From Ruminococcus sp. CAG:563 (GTDB lineage Bacteria; Bacillota; Clostridia; Oscillospirales; Acutalibacteraceae): a DNA stretch of 13,916 bases. The notes under the pieces are model-generated. The model worked only from the letters and a program-made list of their open reading frames with translations, did no database searches and was not told the DNA's origin. The position numbers and the translations under genes were made by a program. How positions within the stretch are numbered: position 1 is the stretch's first letter; every line of letters starts with the position of its first letter. The stretch is taken from contig FR882055.1 of assembly GCA_000434915.1 (NCBI GenBank), forward strand, positions 1,666-15,581, given 5' to 3'. Positions 1 through 8,424 of this stretch are shown here, in pieces.

Positions 1-20
1 CCTGCTGAACTCTTATCCAC
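1..20 (-). CDS. start of the next operon gene (partial, product unknown)
   Basis: After the TAG stop of the GT2 gene (42-44) the minus strand shows AAGGAG at 36-31, ten bases before a GTG at 20-18. The frame then reads M-D-K-S-S-A and leaves the window. Spacing and direction fit another gene of the capsule operon, but six codons do not allow a function call. A flippase, polymerase or further transferase would be expected here, since none is present elsewhere in the window; that is inference only. Confidence 0.45.
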
Positions 21-41
21 AGAAAATCGTTCTCCTTAATA

Positions 42-1058
42 CTAATTTCGTTTTAAAAATAAAATTATTTTGCAGGCAAAATAGCATTTGTGCTTTAGCA
101 GTGTATAAAACAGGCCGAGCCTTTTATTATGAAGCTTTATAACGTCGGCCATTAGGCTTTTCCTGAGCACATTGCTTTTAAAAATCTTGTTTAACTCAGT
201 CTGCTTTTCTTTCAAGGGTAATTCGGCGGCAACGATTTGCTTCATCGCCGTTATCGAATACATATGATACCTTGCGGTAACGTGATTTATAACCTGTCGC
301 GAAAGATTGTTTTGTCGGGCAAGTTCGACGCACTTTATAAGAAAAACATCGTTCTGCTTTTGCCTGTCCGCCTTATAGGTGCGAGTGAGCGAATTGCTCC
401 GCTTATAATAATAATACAGACTCTCTTTTATAATCGAAACGCTCTTTATTTGAGAGAAAAGCTCCAAAATAAAATAGGCGTCCTCGGAAATAATCTCTTT
501 TTCGGATTTAAATTTCAGGTTTAATTCTTTAATTTTTGATAAACGGTACATCTTTCCGCACGAGCTTATTCCGAAGCCCATCGAATAGGTAAACATTCCG
601 GGCAAGACCTCGTTTTGAACCTCGTCGCCGACAAAAAACGTTTTATCGGTTACAATCTCTTTTTCTGAGGTTCTGCCGTCGTCATACACGTCGCACAGGG
701 CGTAAATCACAGCGTCGCTGTCATTTTTTTCGGCTGTCGAGACGCATTTTTCGACCGTTTTTGTATCAACGTAGTCGTCGCTGTCGAAAAAGAATATGTA
801 TTTTCCGCCTGCCGAGTCCATACCGCTGTTCCTCGCCATGCCCAGACCTGCGTTCTTTTTATGAATTACTTTAATTCTGCCGTCGGAGCTTGCCCAATTG
901 TCACAAATCACCGCACTGCCGTCGGTTGAGCCGTCGTCCACCAGAATAATCTCAAGATTATCATATGTTTGACCGACAACAGACTGCACACACCTGTCCA
1001 AATATTTTTCAACATTATATACAGGCACAACAACAGAAACTAAGGGCATATCCGTCAT
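42..1058 (-). CDS. family 2 (GT-A) glycosyltransferase
   Basis: The 338-residue protein begins with the typical GT2 fold. V8-V12 lead into PVYN (12-15), VDDGSTD (40-46) binds the nucleotide-sugar, AGLGMARNSG (70-79) follows, and FFDSDD (90-95) is the DXD-like metal site. The C-terminal half (about 200-338) is less conserved and ends in a hydrophobic, basic stretch that may touch the membrane. The length is usual for capsule GT2 enzymes. The ATG at 1058 has TAGGAG eight bases upstream; an alternative ATG at codon 4 has no better site. It lies 20 nt after the preceding transferase gene in the operon. It should add one sugar to the lipid-linked repeat unit on the cytoplasmic face; donor and linkage cannot be read from the sequence. 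Confidence 0.93.
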   Translation of the reverse strand: MTDMPLVSVVVPVYNVEKYLDRCVQSVVGQTYDNLEIILVDDGSTDGSAVICDNWASSDGRIKVIHKKNAGLGMARNSGMDSAGGKYIFFFDSDDYVDTKTVEKCVSTAEKNDSDAVIYALCDVYDDGRTSEKEIVTDKTFFVGDEVQNEVLPGMFTYSMGFGISSCGKMYRLSKIKELNLKFKSEKEIISEDAYFILELFSQIKSVSIIKESLYYYYKRSNSLTRTYKADRQKQNDVFLIKCVELARQNNLSRQVINHVTARYHMYSITAMKQIVAAELPLKEKQTELNKIFKSNVLRKSLMADVIKLHNKRLGLFYTLLKHKCYFACKIILFLKRN

Positions 1059-1078
1059 AACAAAACTCCTACAATATA

Positions 1079-2092
1079 TTACGAAAAGTCACCGATGCAA
1101 TTATCCCAATCGTATGGAAGCACGGCTTCTCTCGTTGAACAATGCTCATCCTCCGTTGCGGATTTTATGAGCTTGTTCAATCCGTTTTCGTCAGCGCCGT
1201 TCATACGGTAAAATCCGGGCTTATTAATAAATTCCTTCATCTCGCCGAAGTCGGTTGTAATAACCGGCAGGTCGCACGACGCCGCCTCCAAACAGGAAAG
1301 AGGAACATCTATGCAATGTCCATCCTCCGTCACGGGGAAAAGATACACGTCGCTCATTTGATATATCTCCTCAATTTCGGGGATATACGAATCGAATATT
1401 TTTATATTGGATTTTTTGAGCAGTTTTTCTCTCAATTCCGAATTCTGTTCGTCCTTCGTCAATGTGCTCACTACCAAAAGCACCTGATATTCGGAATCTA
1501 TATTCAACAGGGTCTGAATGTTCCTGCCCTCGTTCAGATGTCCTACATGAAGAACCAGCGGCTTTTCGGGATCTAACCCGTATTTTAGTTTTAACCGTCT
1601 TTTTTCGTCCGAGGTTACAGGCACGAATTTTTTCGTATCGACGCCGGTTTTTATGTATCTGATTCTGCCTTTGGGTACGATGCTTTTATAAAAATTTTCG
1701 GACTGCTTTGAAAAAACAATCAGGTCGGCTTTACTCAGTCTTATTAAAAGCTTCGATATACCTTCGGCATTGATTTTCATTGGCAGAATTACGTCCAAGC
1801 CGTTTCGGCACATTAAGGACATAACAAAAATCCTTATCGCCGTTGCAATCGGCTTCGCTGGGAACGGCACATACAAGACCTTTTCTTTTTTTTGCTTTAT
1901 TATCGAACGAAGCTCGCCGTTTAACATGAGCTTATTCAATTCCATATGCCTGTCCGAAAGCTCGGATTTTCGCTCATATGTTATAACGAAAGTGCCGCCA
2001 TGCGATTTTTTTAATCTTTTAATAAGATTATAGGTCACTTTTAAACAGCCTTCATCAACCTTTTCGGTCAATGAGTTTGAAATAATCAACAT
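1079..2092 (-). CDS. divergent GT4-like glycosyltransferase
   Basis: The 337-residue protein has a recognisable GT-B C-terminal half: VLHVGHLNEGRNI (180-192), PEIEEIYQMSDVYLFP (238-253), then IDVPLSCLEAASCDLPVITTDFGEM (261-285). The N-terminal half (1-150) is weakly similar to GT4 proteins. In classical GT4 enzymes the donor site is an EX7E pair; here the first Glu is replaced by Ile261 and only Glu269 remains. I recall the IDVPLS-LEA form from some other GT4-type proteins, so it need not be inactive. It is shorter than its GT4 neighbours (378-395 residues). GAGG lies before ATG 2092, and the gap to the radical SAM gene is 7 nt, so they are probably co-translated. A role in repeat-unit assembly is inferred from context. 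Confidence 0.82.
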   Translation of the reverse strand: MLIISNSLTEKVDEGCLKVTYNLIKRLKKSHGGTFVITYERKSELSDRHMELNKLMLNGELRSIIKQKKEKVLYVPFPAKPIATAIRIFVMSLMCRNGLDVILPMKINAEGISKLLIRLSKADLIVFSKQSENFYKSIVPKGRIRYIKTGVDTKKFVPVTSDEKRRLKLKYGLDPEKPLVLHVGHLNEGRNIQTLLNIDSEYQVLLVVSTLTKDEQNSELREKLLKKSNIKIFDSYIPEIEEIYQMSDVYLFPVTEDGHCIDVPLSCLEAASCDLPVITTDFGEMKEFINKPGFYRMNGADENGLNKLIKSATEDEHCSTREAVLPYDWDNCIGDFS

Positions 2093-2099
2093 ATTAACC

Positions 2100-3200
2100 T
2101 CAATCTATCTCTGCACAGCTTTTGTTCTTTCCGCACCCCTCGCAGGTCGAAAGAGCGTCAAGCTCCTCCTTGGACACCTTGCCGTCACGGAAATCCTGAA
2201 CGATTTTATTCTCATACATCGAATACTTTTTCTTCTTGAAAAAGCGTAGAAATTTATGCTTAATAACCCAAGCGGCCGGCTTATAAATATACTTGTGCAT
2301 GGCGGGCGAAACAGAGCCTATCATCCAGCAGTTGCGGTCGCAGTTTCTTACAAAGCTTCTCACCTTTTCCGCCTGCTCGCTGTTCCAAAGCTCCTCCCAG
2401 CTCTGCCTGTTCAGGTTTCCCATAACCTGCTTTTCCTTCGTACCGTTGCACGGCATGACATCGCCGTAAGGGTCGATAAAGAATGTGTCAAAGCTCATAT
2501 CGCAGGGCAACAAGCGTTTTTGAGAGAAAATATAATTGATAAGTCCGTGATTGAAATACGCTCTGAACCACTTTTTGGGACTGTTGGAATCAAGCAAGCG
2601 ATTAACGAGATCCTCGAAATTCTGCGCAACCGTGAGGCGATCCTTGATTATATTATTAGACTCAACAAAATAGAAGCTGTTGTGAAGCGACGCTGTTGCA
2701 AACTCCATACCGAGCTCGTCGGAAATATTGTAAAGCGGAACCAAATCCGCGGCGTTTCTGTCCTGAACGGTCATGCCGAAGCCAACGTCCTTCATGCCCA
2801 TATCAACGAGCTTTTTGAGGGTTGTGTAGCCTCGGTTAAAGCCGTCGTCAAGGCCTCGGATTTCATTGTTCGTCTTTTCAAGACCCTCAATAGAAATCCT
2901 GATTCCGACCTGCGGAAATTCCTTGCAAAGCTCCACAATTCTGTCGGTGAAAAATCCGTTTGTGGATATTACAATTCGGTCGCTCTTTTTCAAAAGCTCA
3001 CGAACAATATCTTTTAAATCGTCACGAATAAAAGGTTCGCCGCCCGTGATATTGGTGAAATACATTTCGGGAAGCTTTTTAATCGTTTCAATTGAAATTT
3101 CTTCCTCGGGCTTCGACGGGGCCTTATATCGGTTGCACATAGTGCATTTTGCATTACAGCGGTATGTTACAATTACCGTGCCGTTTAATTTTTTCGACAT
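2100..3200 (-). CDS. radical SAM / SPASM-domain protein
   Basis: In this 366-residue protein CNAKCTMC (Cys15, Cys19, Cys22) is the CX3CX2C site that binds the catalytic 4Fe-4S cluster, and GGEP (53-56) is the SAM-binding motif. The TIM-barrel core runs to about 220. The C-terminal part has Cys233, Cys251 (in DPYGDVMPCNG), Cys287 and Cys291, and a closing CEGCGKNKSC (353-362), a CX2CX5C spacing typical of SPASM domains carrying auxiliary clusters. A basic insertion (about 302-326) separates them. The gene lies 5 nt after one transferase and 7 nt before the next, so it belongs to the capsule operon. SPASM enzymes modify peptides, proteins or some small molecules including sugars. No precursor peptide gene is seen nearby, so a sugar or surface-protein substrate is possible, but this is inference. 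Confidence 0.93.
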   Translation of the reverse strand: MSKKLNGTVIVTYRCNAKCTMCNRYKAPSKPEEEISIETIKKLPEMYFTNITGGEPFIRDDLKDIVRELLKKSDRIVISTNGFFTDRIVELCKEFPQVGIRISIEGLEKTNNEIRGLDDGFNRGYTTLKKLVDMGMKDVGFGMTVQDRNAADLVPLYNISDELGMEFATASLHNSFYFVESNNIIKDRLTVAQNFEDLVNRLLDSNSPKKWFRAYFNHGLINYIFSQKRLLPCDMSFDTFFIDPYGDVMPCNGTKEKQVMGNLNRQSWEELWNSEQAEKVRSFVRNCDRNCWMIGSVSPAMHKYIYKPAAWVIKHKFLRFFKKKKYSMYENKIVQDFRDGKVSKEELDALSTCEGCGKNKSCAEID

Positions 3201-3205
3201 TCAAT

Positions 3206-4387
3206 TCACCTTTTAAAATTATCATAGTAATCCTGAGCGACCTTTGACCATGTGAAATTGTCGACCGCATTTTTCCTCGCCTTCTGCTTCATATCCTTCA
3301 GATAGTCGGAGTCATTCAAAAGGCGTGTAATTTGAGCAACAGCATCGTCCTTTACGGCATATATGCTTCCGTCGCCGAAGGATGATAAAGACTCGGAACA
3401 AAGCACTACCGGAACTCCGGAGGAAATTGACTCAATACACACAAGAGCAAAGCCCTCGTACAAAGAATTAAAAATTGTTGTATCCGCAATATTGTAGATC
3501 TCGTTCATTTCCTCTCCGGGACTGAATGTGCCTAAATAAACAACCTGCTTTTCAACATTTTCTTCCTTCGCTGTGTTTAAAACTTCATGATAGTATTCCT
3601 GCGAAACAATATCTCCGGCGAAGACAAACACGATATTGCTGTTTTTCTTTAATAAAGGTGCAATTATTTTTACGGTTCTGCCCTGCCCTTTATTTTCATT
3701 GACGGAGCCAACCTGTAAAATCACCTTTTTATCTTTCAAGCCGAACTTTTCTTTAACCGTGTCAATTCGCTCACTATTCAGCGGAGTATAAATATCGGTA
3801 TTAACACCGTTATTGATTTGAACGACCTTATTCTCTTCAATGCCAAGATTTTTGACGATATTCTTTTTCATTTTAGGATTCAAAACGAAGATTAAATCGG
3901 CGTTCCTCATTCCCTCGATTTCCTGAAAATAGCGTGCTTTCAAGGTGCTTTCGGCTTCTTCAAACGGCAACGACCATACGCCGTTGTGATTGGTGTACGC
4001 TATAACCGCCCTGTCCCGAAGCTCCTTTTTAACAAGCTTTAAGAAGAAAAAGATATTGTACTGATTATGAAAATGAAAAACCGTTTTTTGATCGGTATTC
4101 TTCAATATTTTCTTTAATTTTAAGGCAAGTGCAACGGAATAAACCACTCTTTTAACCTTATGTATAACGCCTAAGCTGACATCCGATTTAGAGAAAACCG
4201 ACGGCACCTTAACCTCGGTTATCGGCAAGCTGTTCGGTGCTCTGTCCTCGGCGGAAATATCTACTGCCTCGACATCAATATTCATTTGCAAAAAGGCCTT
4301 CGTCAGCTCCTCAACCACGCTTTCGGTTGCCGCCGCAACCTTGGCAGGTATCGGTGTGTAGCCTGTGCCGAGTTCGTAAATCTTCAT
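3206..4387 (-). CDS. GT4 family glycosyltransferase
   Basis: The start is set at ATG 4387 (MKIYELGTGYTP): GGAG lies just upstream and the codon sits one base after the TGA of the previous gene. A longer reading frame reaches 4480 but overlaps that gene by about 90 nt and lacks a family-like N-terminus. The 393-residue product shows GT-B features: P14-AKVAAATE with an N-terminal helix, HFHNQYN (105-111), NGVNTD (193-198), QVGSVNENKGQ (225-235), and EGFALVCIE (311-319), a complete EX7E donor site. It should transfer a sugar from an activated nucleotide donor to the growing lipid-linked unit at the cytoplasmic face. The specific sugar is unknown. Confidence 0.93.
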   Translation of the reverse strand: MKIYELGTGYTPIPAKVAAATESVVEELTKAFLQMNIDVEAVDISAEDRAPNSLPITEVKVPSVFSKSDVSLGVIHKVKRVVYSVALALKLKKILKNTDQKTVFHFHNQYNIFFFLKLVKKELRDRAVIAYTNHNGVWSLPFEEAESTLKARYFQEIEGMRNADLIFVLNPKMKKNIVKNLGIEENKVVQINNGVNTDIYTPLNSERIDTVKEKFGLKDKKVILQVGSVNENKGQGRTVKIIAPLLKKNSNIVFVFAGDIVSQEYYHEVLNTAKEENVEKQVVYLGTFSPGEEMNEIYNIADTTIFNSLYEGFALVCIESISSGVPVVLCSESLSSFGDGSIYAVKDDAVAQITRLLNDSDYLKDMKQKARKNAVDNFTWSKVAQDYYDNFKR

Positions 4388-4388
4388 G

Positions 4389-5576
4389 TCATTCTCCGTA
4401 AATTTTAAATAGCTTTTGATAATATGTCTTAGGTGTTTCAAATTCAACAGATTTGCAATTTTCGGTGTAATAATCCGCATTTCGGATTACGGAATACAGC
4501 TTATCGGAAAGCTGTGTTCGGTTGCCGGATTCAAACAGCTCACCCGTTTCACCCGGCCGAATAAGCTCGGGAATGCCGCCAATATCGGCACCGACAACAG
4601 GTGTTCCAAGCAGCAGAGACTCCATAACGGAATACGGACAATTTTCATACCATTCGGAGGGATAAACGGTAACGGTCGCATTTGCAATGAGCCTGTTCAG
4701 CTCCTCCCCCGTTTTGAAGCCGACGTATTCGGCATTGGGCACTTTTTCGATCTCTTCAACCGCCTTGCCGAAGCCTGCGAAAACGAACTTAACCTCGGGC
4801 ATTTGCCGAGCGGCCTCAAGCAAGGTCAAGGTGCCTTTATCCTTAGACAGATGACCGAATTCCAAAACATAGCCGCCCTTATTTGCGGAACATATCTCCC
4901 GCTTTTCGATAAAATTATGAATCACAACCGTTTTCTCTTTAAAACGGGGCTGTGTATCAAGCTTGCTTTTCAAAAAATACGACGGACAAATAATAGTATC
5001 GACATAGGAATACGCCGTGCTCAGCTTCCAAAAATAAGCGTCCGCCGTTGCCAAAATGCTCTTCGGCAGTGAATTCTTCATACACCTTGATTTGATGCAG
5101 TTCATATAGTTGCCCGTCATGCATTTTTCGCAAACATTTATATTTGAATCGAACAAGCCGTGGCTCGGACACACAAGCTGATAGTCATGCGCCGTGTAAA
5201 TTATCTTTACCTTTTTGCCGACGGTTTTTCTGTATTTTTCAATCTCAAGAATAATGCTCGGTGTGAGATAAAACTGAATATTGTTAAGGTGAACAACGTC
5301 GGGCTTAAAGCTTTCCAAAACCTTTTTTATCTGCCGCCTTGCCTGACGTGAATAAATAATCTTAAACGGTGCCAAAAGGTTTTCGGAAATACCTGCGGTC
5401 AAATCCATATCGGGAGCATAAGCATTCGCACTGTTTCCGACAATGTTTTTTTCGTTTTCCAGTCCGAAATATTCGACCTCATGGCCGTTATCCTTCAAGG
5501 CTTCGCCGAGCTTGAAAACATAGGTTTCTGCGCCGCCCTTCGGGTACAAAAATTTATTAACAAGTAAAACCTTCAT
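4389..5576 (-). CDS. GT4 family glycosyltransferase with cysteine-rich insert
   Basis: The 395-residue GT-B enzyme begins KVLLVNKFLYPKGGAE (2-17) with the GG loop at 14-15, continues with HLNN (96-99) and TAHDYQLVCP (128-137), and has ENCPYSVME (311-319), a complete EX7E site. Between about 136 and 165 lie five cysteines (136, 149, 152, 160, 165) including a CEKC pair. Such inserts recur in a subset of GT4 capsule enzymes and look like a small metal site, though I cannot prove binding. ATG 5576 lies two bases after the TAA of the previous gene; the only upstream site is a weak GGTGA inside that gene, so translation is probably coupled. Confidence 0.92.
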   Translation of the reverse strand: MKVLLVNKFLYPKGGAETYVFKLGEALKDNGHEVEYFGLENEKNIVGNSANAYAPDMDLTAGISENLLAPFKIIYSRQARRQIKKVLESFKPDVVHLNNIQFYLTPSIILEIEKYRKTVGKKVKIIYTAHDYQLVCPSHGLFDSNINVCEKCMTGNYMNCIKSRCMKNSLPKSILATADAYFWKLSTAYSYVDTIICPSYFLKSKLDTQPRFKEKTVVIHNFIEKREICSANKGGYVLEFGHLSKDKGTLTLLEAARQMPEVKFVFAGFGKAVEEIEKVPNAEYVGFKTGEELNRLIANATVTVYPSEWYENCPYSVMESLLLGTPVVGADIGGIPELIRPGETGELFESGNRTQLSDKLYSVIRNADYYTENCKSVEFETPKTYYQKLFKIYGE

Positions 5577-5578
5577 AT

Positions 5579-6715
5579 TTATTCACCGTAATACAGCTCG
5601 AGCGTTCTCCGAGTAACCTCGTCCCAATTAAACCTGTTGCAGACATAATCGGACGAAACGGATTTGTATTTTTCAACGGCCTCGGAATCGTTCAAAAGCC
5701 GTTGAAGCTTTTCTTTCAGGTCGCCGACATCGCCCTTTTTAAAGGTAACGCCGCACTCTCCGATAACACTTTTACATTCATGAATATCGGAGGTGACGCA
5801 ACAGTTTCCGTAGCTCATCGCTTCAAGTAAGCTCAGCGGCATCCCCTCCAAATCGGAGGGCAAAACATAGATATATGCGTTCGAATAAAGCTCCTCCAGC
5901 AATCCGCCCTTTACAAAATCGGTGAAAATTATATTGTCGCAGGCGGATTTTTTCAGCTCGTCGGCATATTCCGTGCTGTCGGATGCGCCGCCCGCAATGA
6001 CAAGCTTCTTATCCGTATCAATTTCTTTAAAGGCTTCAATCAGATAATGTATTCCCTTTTCGGGAACAAGTCTGCCTAAATATAAGATGTAGCCGTCCTT
6101 TTCAAGGCCGAATCTTTCGGTTATTTCCTCGGCCGGCTTCAAAGCGTTTTTACTCACCCCGTTGGGTATAAAAACGGTTTTTCTTGAATATGTGTCCTCA
6201 AAATACTTTTGTGTATTCTCGCTCAGGACAATGATTTCATCGGCAAATTTTACCGCACATTTTTCACCGGCAAAAATGTAAAACGAGGCGAATTTACCCC
6301 ATTTTGCACGTTGATGGTCAAGGCCGTGAACGGTTGCGACGCACCTTTTGCCGAACAATTTCGGAATCCAAAGCATGGCGCACGGACCCTCGGCATGAAA
6401 ATGAACAACGTCGAATTTGCCGAAAGCGGCCTTCACGGCGGCAAAAAAGGACGAGGTCACAGCCGCCAATCCCTTTGCATCAACCGTAAAAACACGCTTT
6501 AGCTTTACTCCCTTATATTCGGTCATCGCCTTTTCGTCAAAATCGACTCCGCTGACATGGTGTCCTCCCCTGTTAAAGCAGGTAACATCGTGACCCATAG
6601 CAGCCATACGGGTAGCCAATTCGCCGACAACGATCTCGACCCCGCCCTCTCTGGACGGAATTCGTTTGTGACCCAACATGGCAATATGCAATTTTTCGTC
6701 CTTGCGCTGAGGCAT
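5579..6715 (-). CDS. GT4 family glycosyltransferase (possibly rhamnosyltransferase-like)
   Basis: The 378-residue GT-B protein starts HIAMLGHKRIPSREGGVE (10-27), a form shared with DUF1972/WchF-like capsule transferases that often act as second-sugar (rhamnosyl) enzymes; that assignment is only suggestive. Other motifs are HFHAEGP (105-111), VHGLDHQRAKWG (129-140), IPNGV (183-187), LGRLVPEKG (213-221) and EGMPLSLLE (290-298), the EX7E donor site. The ATG directly follows the TAA of the sugar-1-phosphate transferase gene with no gap, and GGAGGG lies in that gene's last codons. Its place right after the priming enzyme fits addition of the second sugar. Confidence 0.93.
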   Translation of the reverse strand: MPQRKDEKLHIAMLGHKRIPSREGGVEIVVGELATRMAAMGHDVTCFNRGGHHVSGVDFDEKAMTEYKGVKLKRVFTVDAKGLAAVTSSFFAAVKAAFGKFDVVHFHAEGPCAMLWIPKLFGKRCVATVHGLDHQRAKWGKFASFYIFAGEKCAVKFADEIIVLSENTQKYFEDTYSRKTVFIPNGVSKNALKPAEEITERFGLEKDGYILYLGRLVPEKGIHYLIEAFKEIDTDKKLVIAGGASDSTEYADELKKSACDNIIFTDFVKGGLLEELYSNAYIYVLPSDLEGMPLSLLEAMSYGNCCVTSDIHECKSVIGECGVTFKKGDVGDLKEKLQRLLNDSEAVEKYKSVSSDYVCNRFNWDEVTRRTLELYYGE

Positions 6716-7402
6716 TTACACACCCTCCATGTTCAAGACGGCACCGACGGTTTTAAATATAATCATCAAATCGGTTTTTACGTTTCTCTCTTCGATATAC
6801 TTTAAATCCAGTTCGAGCCATTTATCAAAGGTCAGGCTGTTTCTGTTTGGCTGAATTTGCCAATAACAGGTGAGCCCCGGCACAACGCTCAAGCGGTTCC
6901 GCTGAAAATCGTTGTACTGCTCAACTTCCCTCGGAAGCGGCGGACGTGGGCCGACGAAGCTCATATCACCCTTTAGGATATTCCAAAGCTGAGGCAATTC
7001 GTCAATACAGGTTTTTCTGATCACCCGACCGACCCGTGTGATACGGGGATCGTTCGAAATCTTGAATGCCGGACCTTCCATTTCATTTTGATCAAGCAAC
7101 GAATCCAACATTTGATCCGCTCCGGGCACCATTGAACGTAATTTATAAAACTTGAATACCCTGCCGTTTTTGCCAACTCTGTATTGGGTATAAATAGGAG
7201 ACGCTCCCGGACTGTCGATAACGATCAAAAGCATTACAAACAGAATCGGAATTGTAAAAACAATTATACAAAGCAAAGAAAAAACAATATCAAAGCATCT
7301 TTTGACTGCGAGATAGACAGGCTTTTCATATATTGTAATTTCGGGCTCGGCGCTTTCGCTTTGTGAGCCGGAGGAAATGATATAACTGTTCTTGCCTTCC
7401 AT
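6716..7402 (-). CDS. polyprenyl-phosphate sugar-1-phosphate transferase (short, priming enzyme)
   Basis: This small monotopic phosphoglycosyl transferase of 228 residues has one membrane-embedded segment (about 37-64), a basic FKFYKLRSM stretch (83-91), DPRITRVGRVIRK (118-130) and the catalytic Asp134-Glu135 pair in CIDELPQLWNILKGDMSFVGPRP (132-153). It would move a sugar-1-phosphate (often glucose, galactose or an N-acetyl-hexosamine) onto undecaprenyl phosphate, starting the repeat unit. Compared with CpsE/WbaP it lacks the long N-terminal multi-pass region, so it is the minimal catalytic form. AGGAGG lies just upstream of ATG 7402. It follows the LCP gene by 18 nt and abuts the next transferase. 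Confidence 0.95.
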   Translation of the reverse strand: MEGKNSYIISSGSQSESAEPEITIYEKPVYLAVKRCFDIVFSLLCIIVFTIPILFVMLLIVIDSPGASPIYTQYRVGKNGRVFKFYKLRSMVPGADQMLDSLLDQNEMEGPAFKISNDPRITRVGRVIRKTCIDELPQLWNILKGDMSFVGPRPPLPREVEQYNDFQRNRLSVVPGLTCYWQIQPNRNSLTFDKWLELDLKYIEERNVKTDLMIIFKTVGAVLNMEGV

Positions 7403-7420
7403 ACGCTCCTCCTGTTCTTT

Positions 7421-8410
7421 TTACTTCTTCTTGTAAAACAATTCAAAAACAATCTTATCAATCGAATCGGCGTCGGGGCGAAACTCCATCAAGCCGTCCT
7501 TGACGACCGACTCGCCCTCAAGGGTTTCGATTTCGGTAAATTTATACTGCGACAGCTTTTTCGCAATTTCCTGAAGCTGATTGACCGAGCGATCGGACAC
7601 GATATAATCGGCAAGCTTTGAAGATGCTTCAATAACAAAATTGTCATCGTTTTCGATTTCGAGCATAGCCTTATCGTAAACTGCGGTCATATACTGTCTT
7701 TGACGCACCATACGGGTGCTGTTTGAGCTGTCCTCAAGTCCGTAACGTTCGCGCACATAGGTGAGCGCATGATCGCCGTGAAGCGTAACCGTTTCACCCT
7801 TTATGAGTGTGTCGTCAATACCGCTGAAATCGTCCAAAACAGTGACCTCAACGCCGCCCAAAAGGTCGTTCAAAATCGGCACGGCGTCCATGGTTATTGA
7901 AAGGTAGTGATTTACCTTAACGCCGTTCAAAAGCTCGGAAACAGCGTCGGCGGTGTTGCGACAGCTGACATCCCTGCCGTTGCCGTAGGTATGAGCCAAG
8001 GCGAGCTGTTTGTTGACCGTGCCAATCTTCTGACCGGCAACGCCCAAAACGTTCATATTAACCATTGTGTCACGGTTAAGGTGAACCGCCGTGAACTTTT
8101 TCTCACTGTTGTCAAAGACCAACAGCATCAAGAAGTCCGCCCGCTGATCGTTATTGTAAGAATCGTTATTAATTGCGTCCTCAAACTTATCAAGGCCGAG
8201 GATCAAAAACGATTCAACATCTTCGTTTTTCACATACTCGACACCGTTATATTCATAAACGGTATTCTCGGTTTTTTGCTCGGGGAAAATGCTTTGACGC
8301 TTTTCCCATAATTCCAAAAGCAAAAAAGCACCTGTTAAAAGAAACACTGCCAAAAGAGCGACGGCTAAGCCACGCATCAGCTTTCTTTTATCGTTCCGTT
8401 TTTTTCCCAT
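7421..8410 (-). CDS. LytR-CpsA-Psr (LCP) family cell-wall ligase
   Basis: This 329-residue protein has a basic N-terminus, one membrane helix (12-34) and an extracytoplasmic LCP domain. Family motifs are NDQRADFLML (87-96, with Asp88, Arg90, Asp92), NRDT (112-115), AHTYG (139-143), GGVEV (185-189), ALTYVRER (215-222) and RMVRQRQ (233-239); the conserved arginines and aspartates bind pyrophosphate and Mg. LCP enzymes transfer lipid-linked polymers such as capsule to peptidoglycan outside the cell. The N-terminal accessory domain of pneumococcal CpsA is missing, so it is a compact form. ATG 8410 has GAGGAG upstream, and the gap to the surface-protein gene is 14 nt. Presence in the operon suggests that the polymer is covalently wall-linked. 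Confidence 0.95.
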   Translation of the reverse strand: MGKKRNDKRKLMRGLAVALLAVFLLTGAFLLLELWEKRQSIFPEQKTENTVYEYNGVEYVKNEDVESFLILGLDKFEDAINNDSYNNDQRADFLMLLVFDNSEKKFTAVHLNRDTMVNMNVLGVAGQKIGTVNKQLALAHTYGNGRDVSCRNTADAVSELLNGVKVNHYLSITMDAVPILNDLLGGVEVTVLDDFSGIDDTLIKGETVTLHGDHALTYVRERYGLEDSSNSTRMVRQRQYMTAVYDKAMLEIENDDNFVIEASSKLADYIVSDRSVNQLQEIAKKLSQYKFTEIETLEGESVVKDGLMEFRPDADSIDKIVFELFYKKK

Positions 8411-8424
8411 AAAGACTCCTCTTT

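Noticed and set aside
2256..3017. Long plus-strand open frame of 253 codons
   Set aside because: It is fully antisense to the radical SAM gene, has no ribosome site and shows no family features; it is a shadow of GC-biased codons on the other strand.
4388..4480. 5' extension of the GT4 gene by 31 codons
   Set aside because: It overlaps the upstream gene by about 90 nt, lacks a ribosome site, and the family N-terminus begins at MKIYELGTG.
4416..5072. Plus-strand open frame of 218 codons
   Set aside because: It is antisense to the cysteine-rich GT4 gene, without start signals or recognisable domains.
7907..8311. Plus-strand open frame of 134 codons
   Set aside because: It is antisense to the LCP gene, whose motifs are complete.
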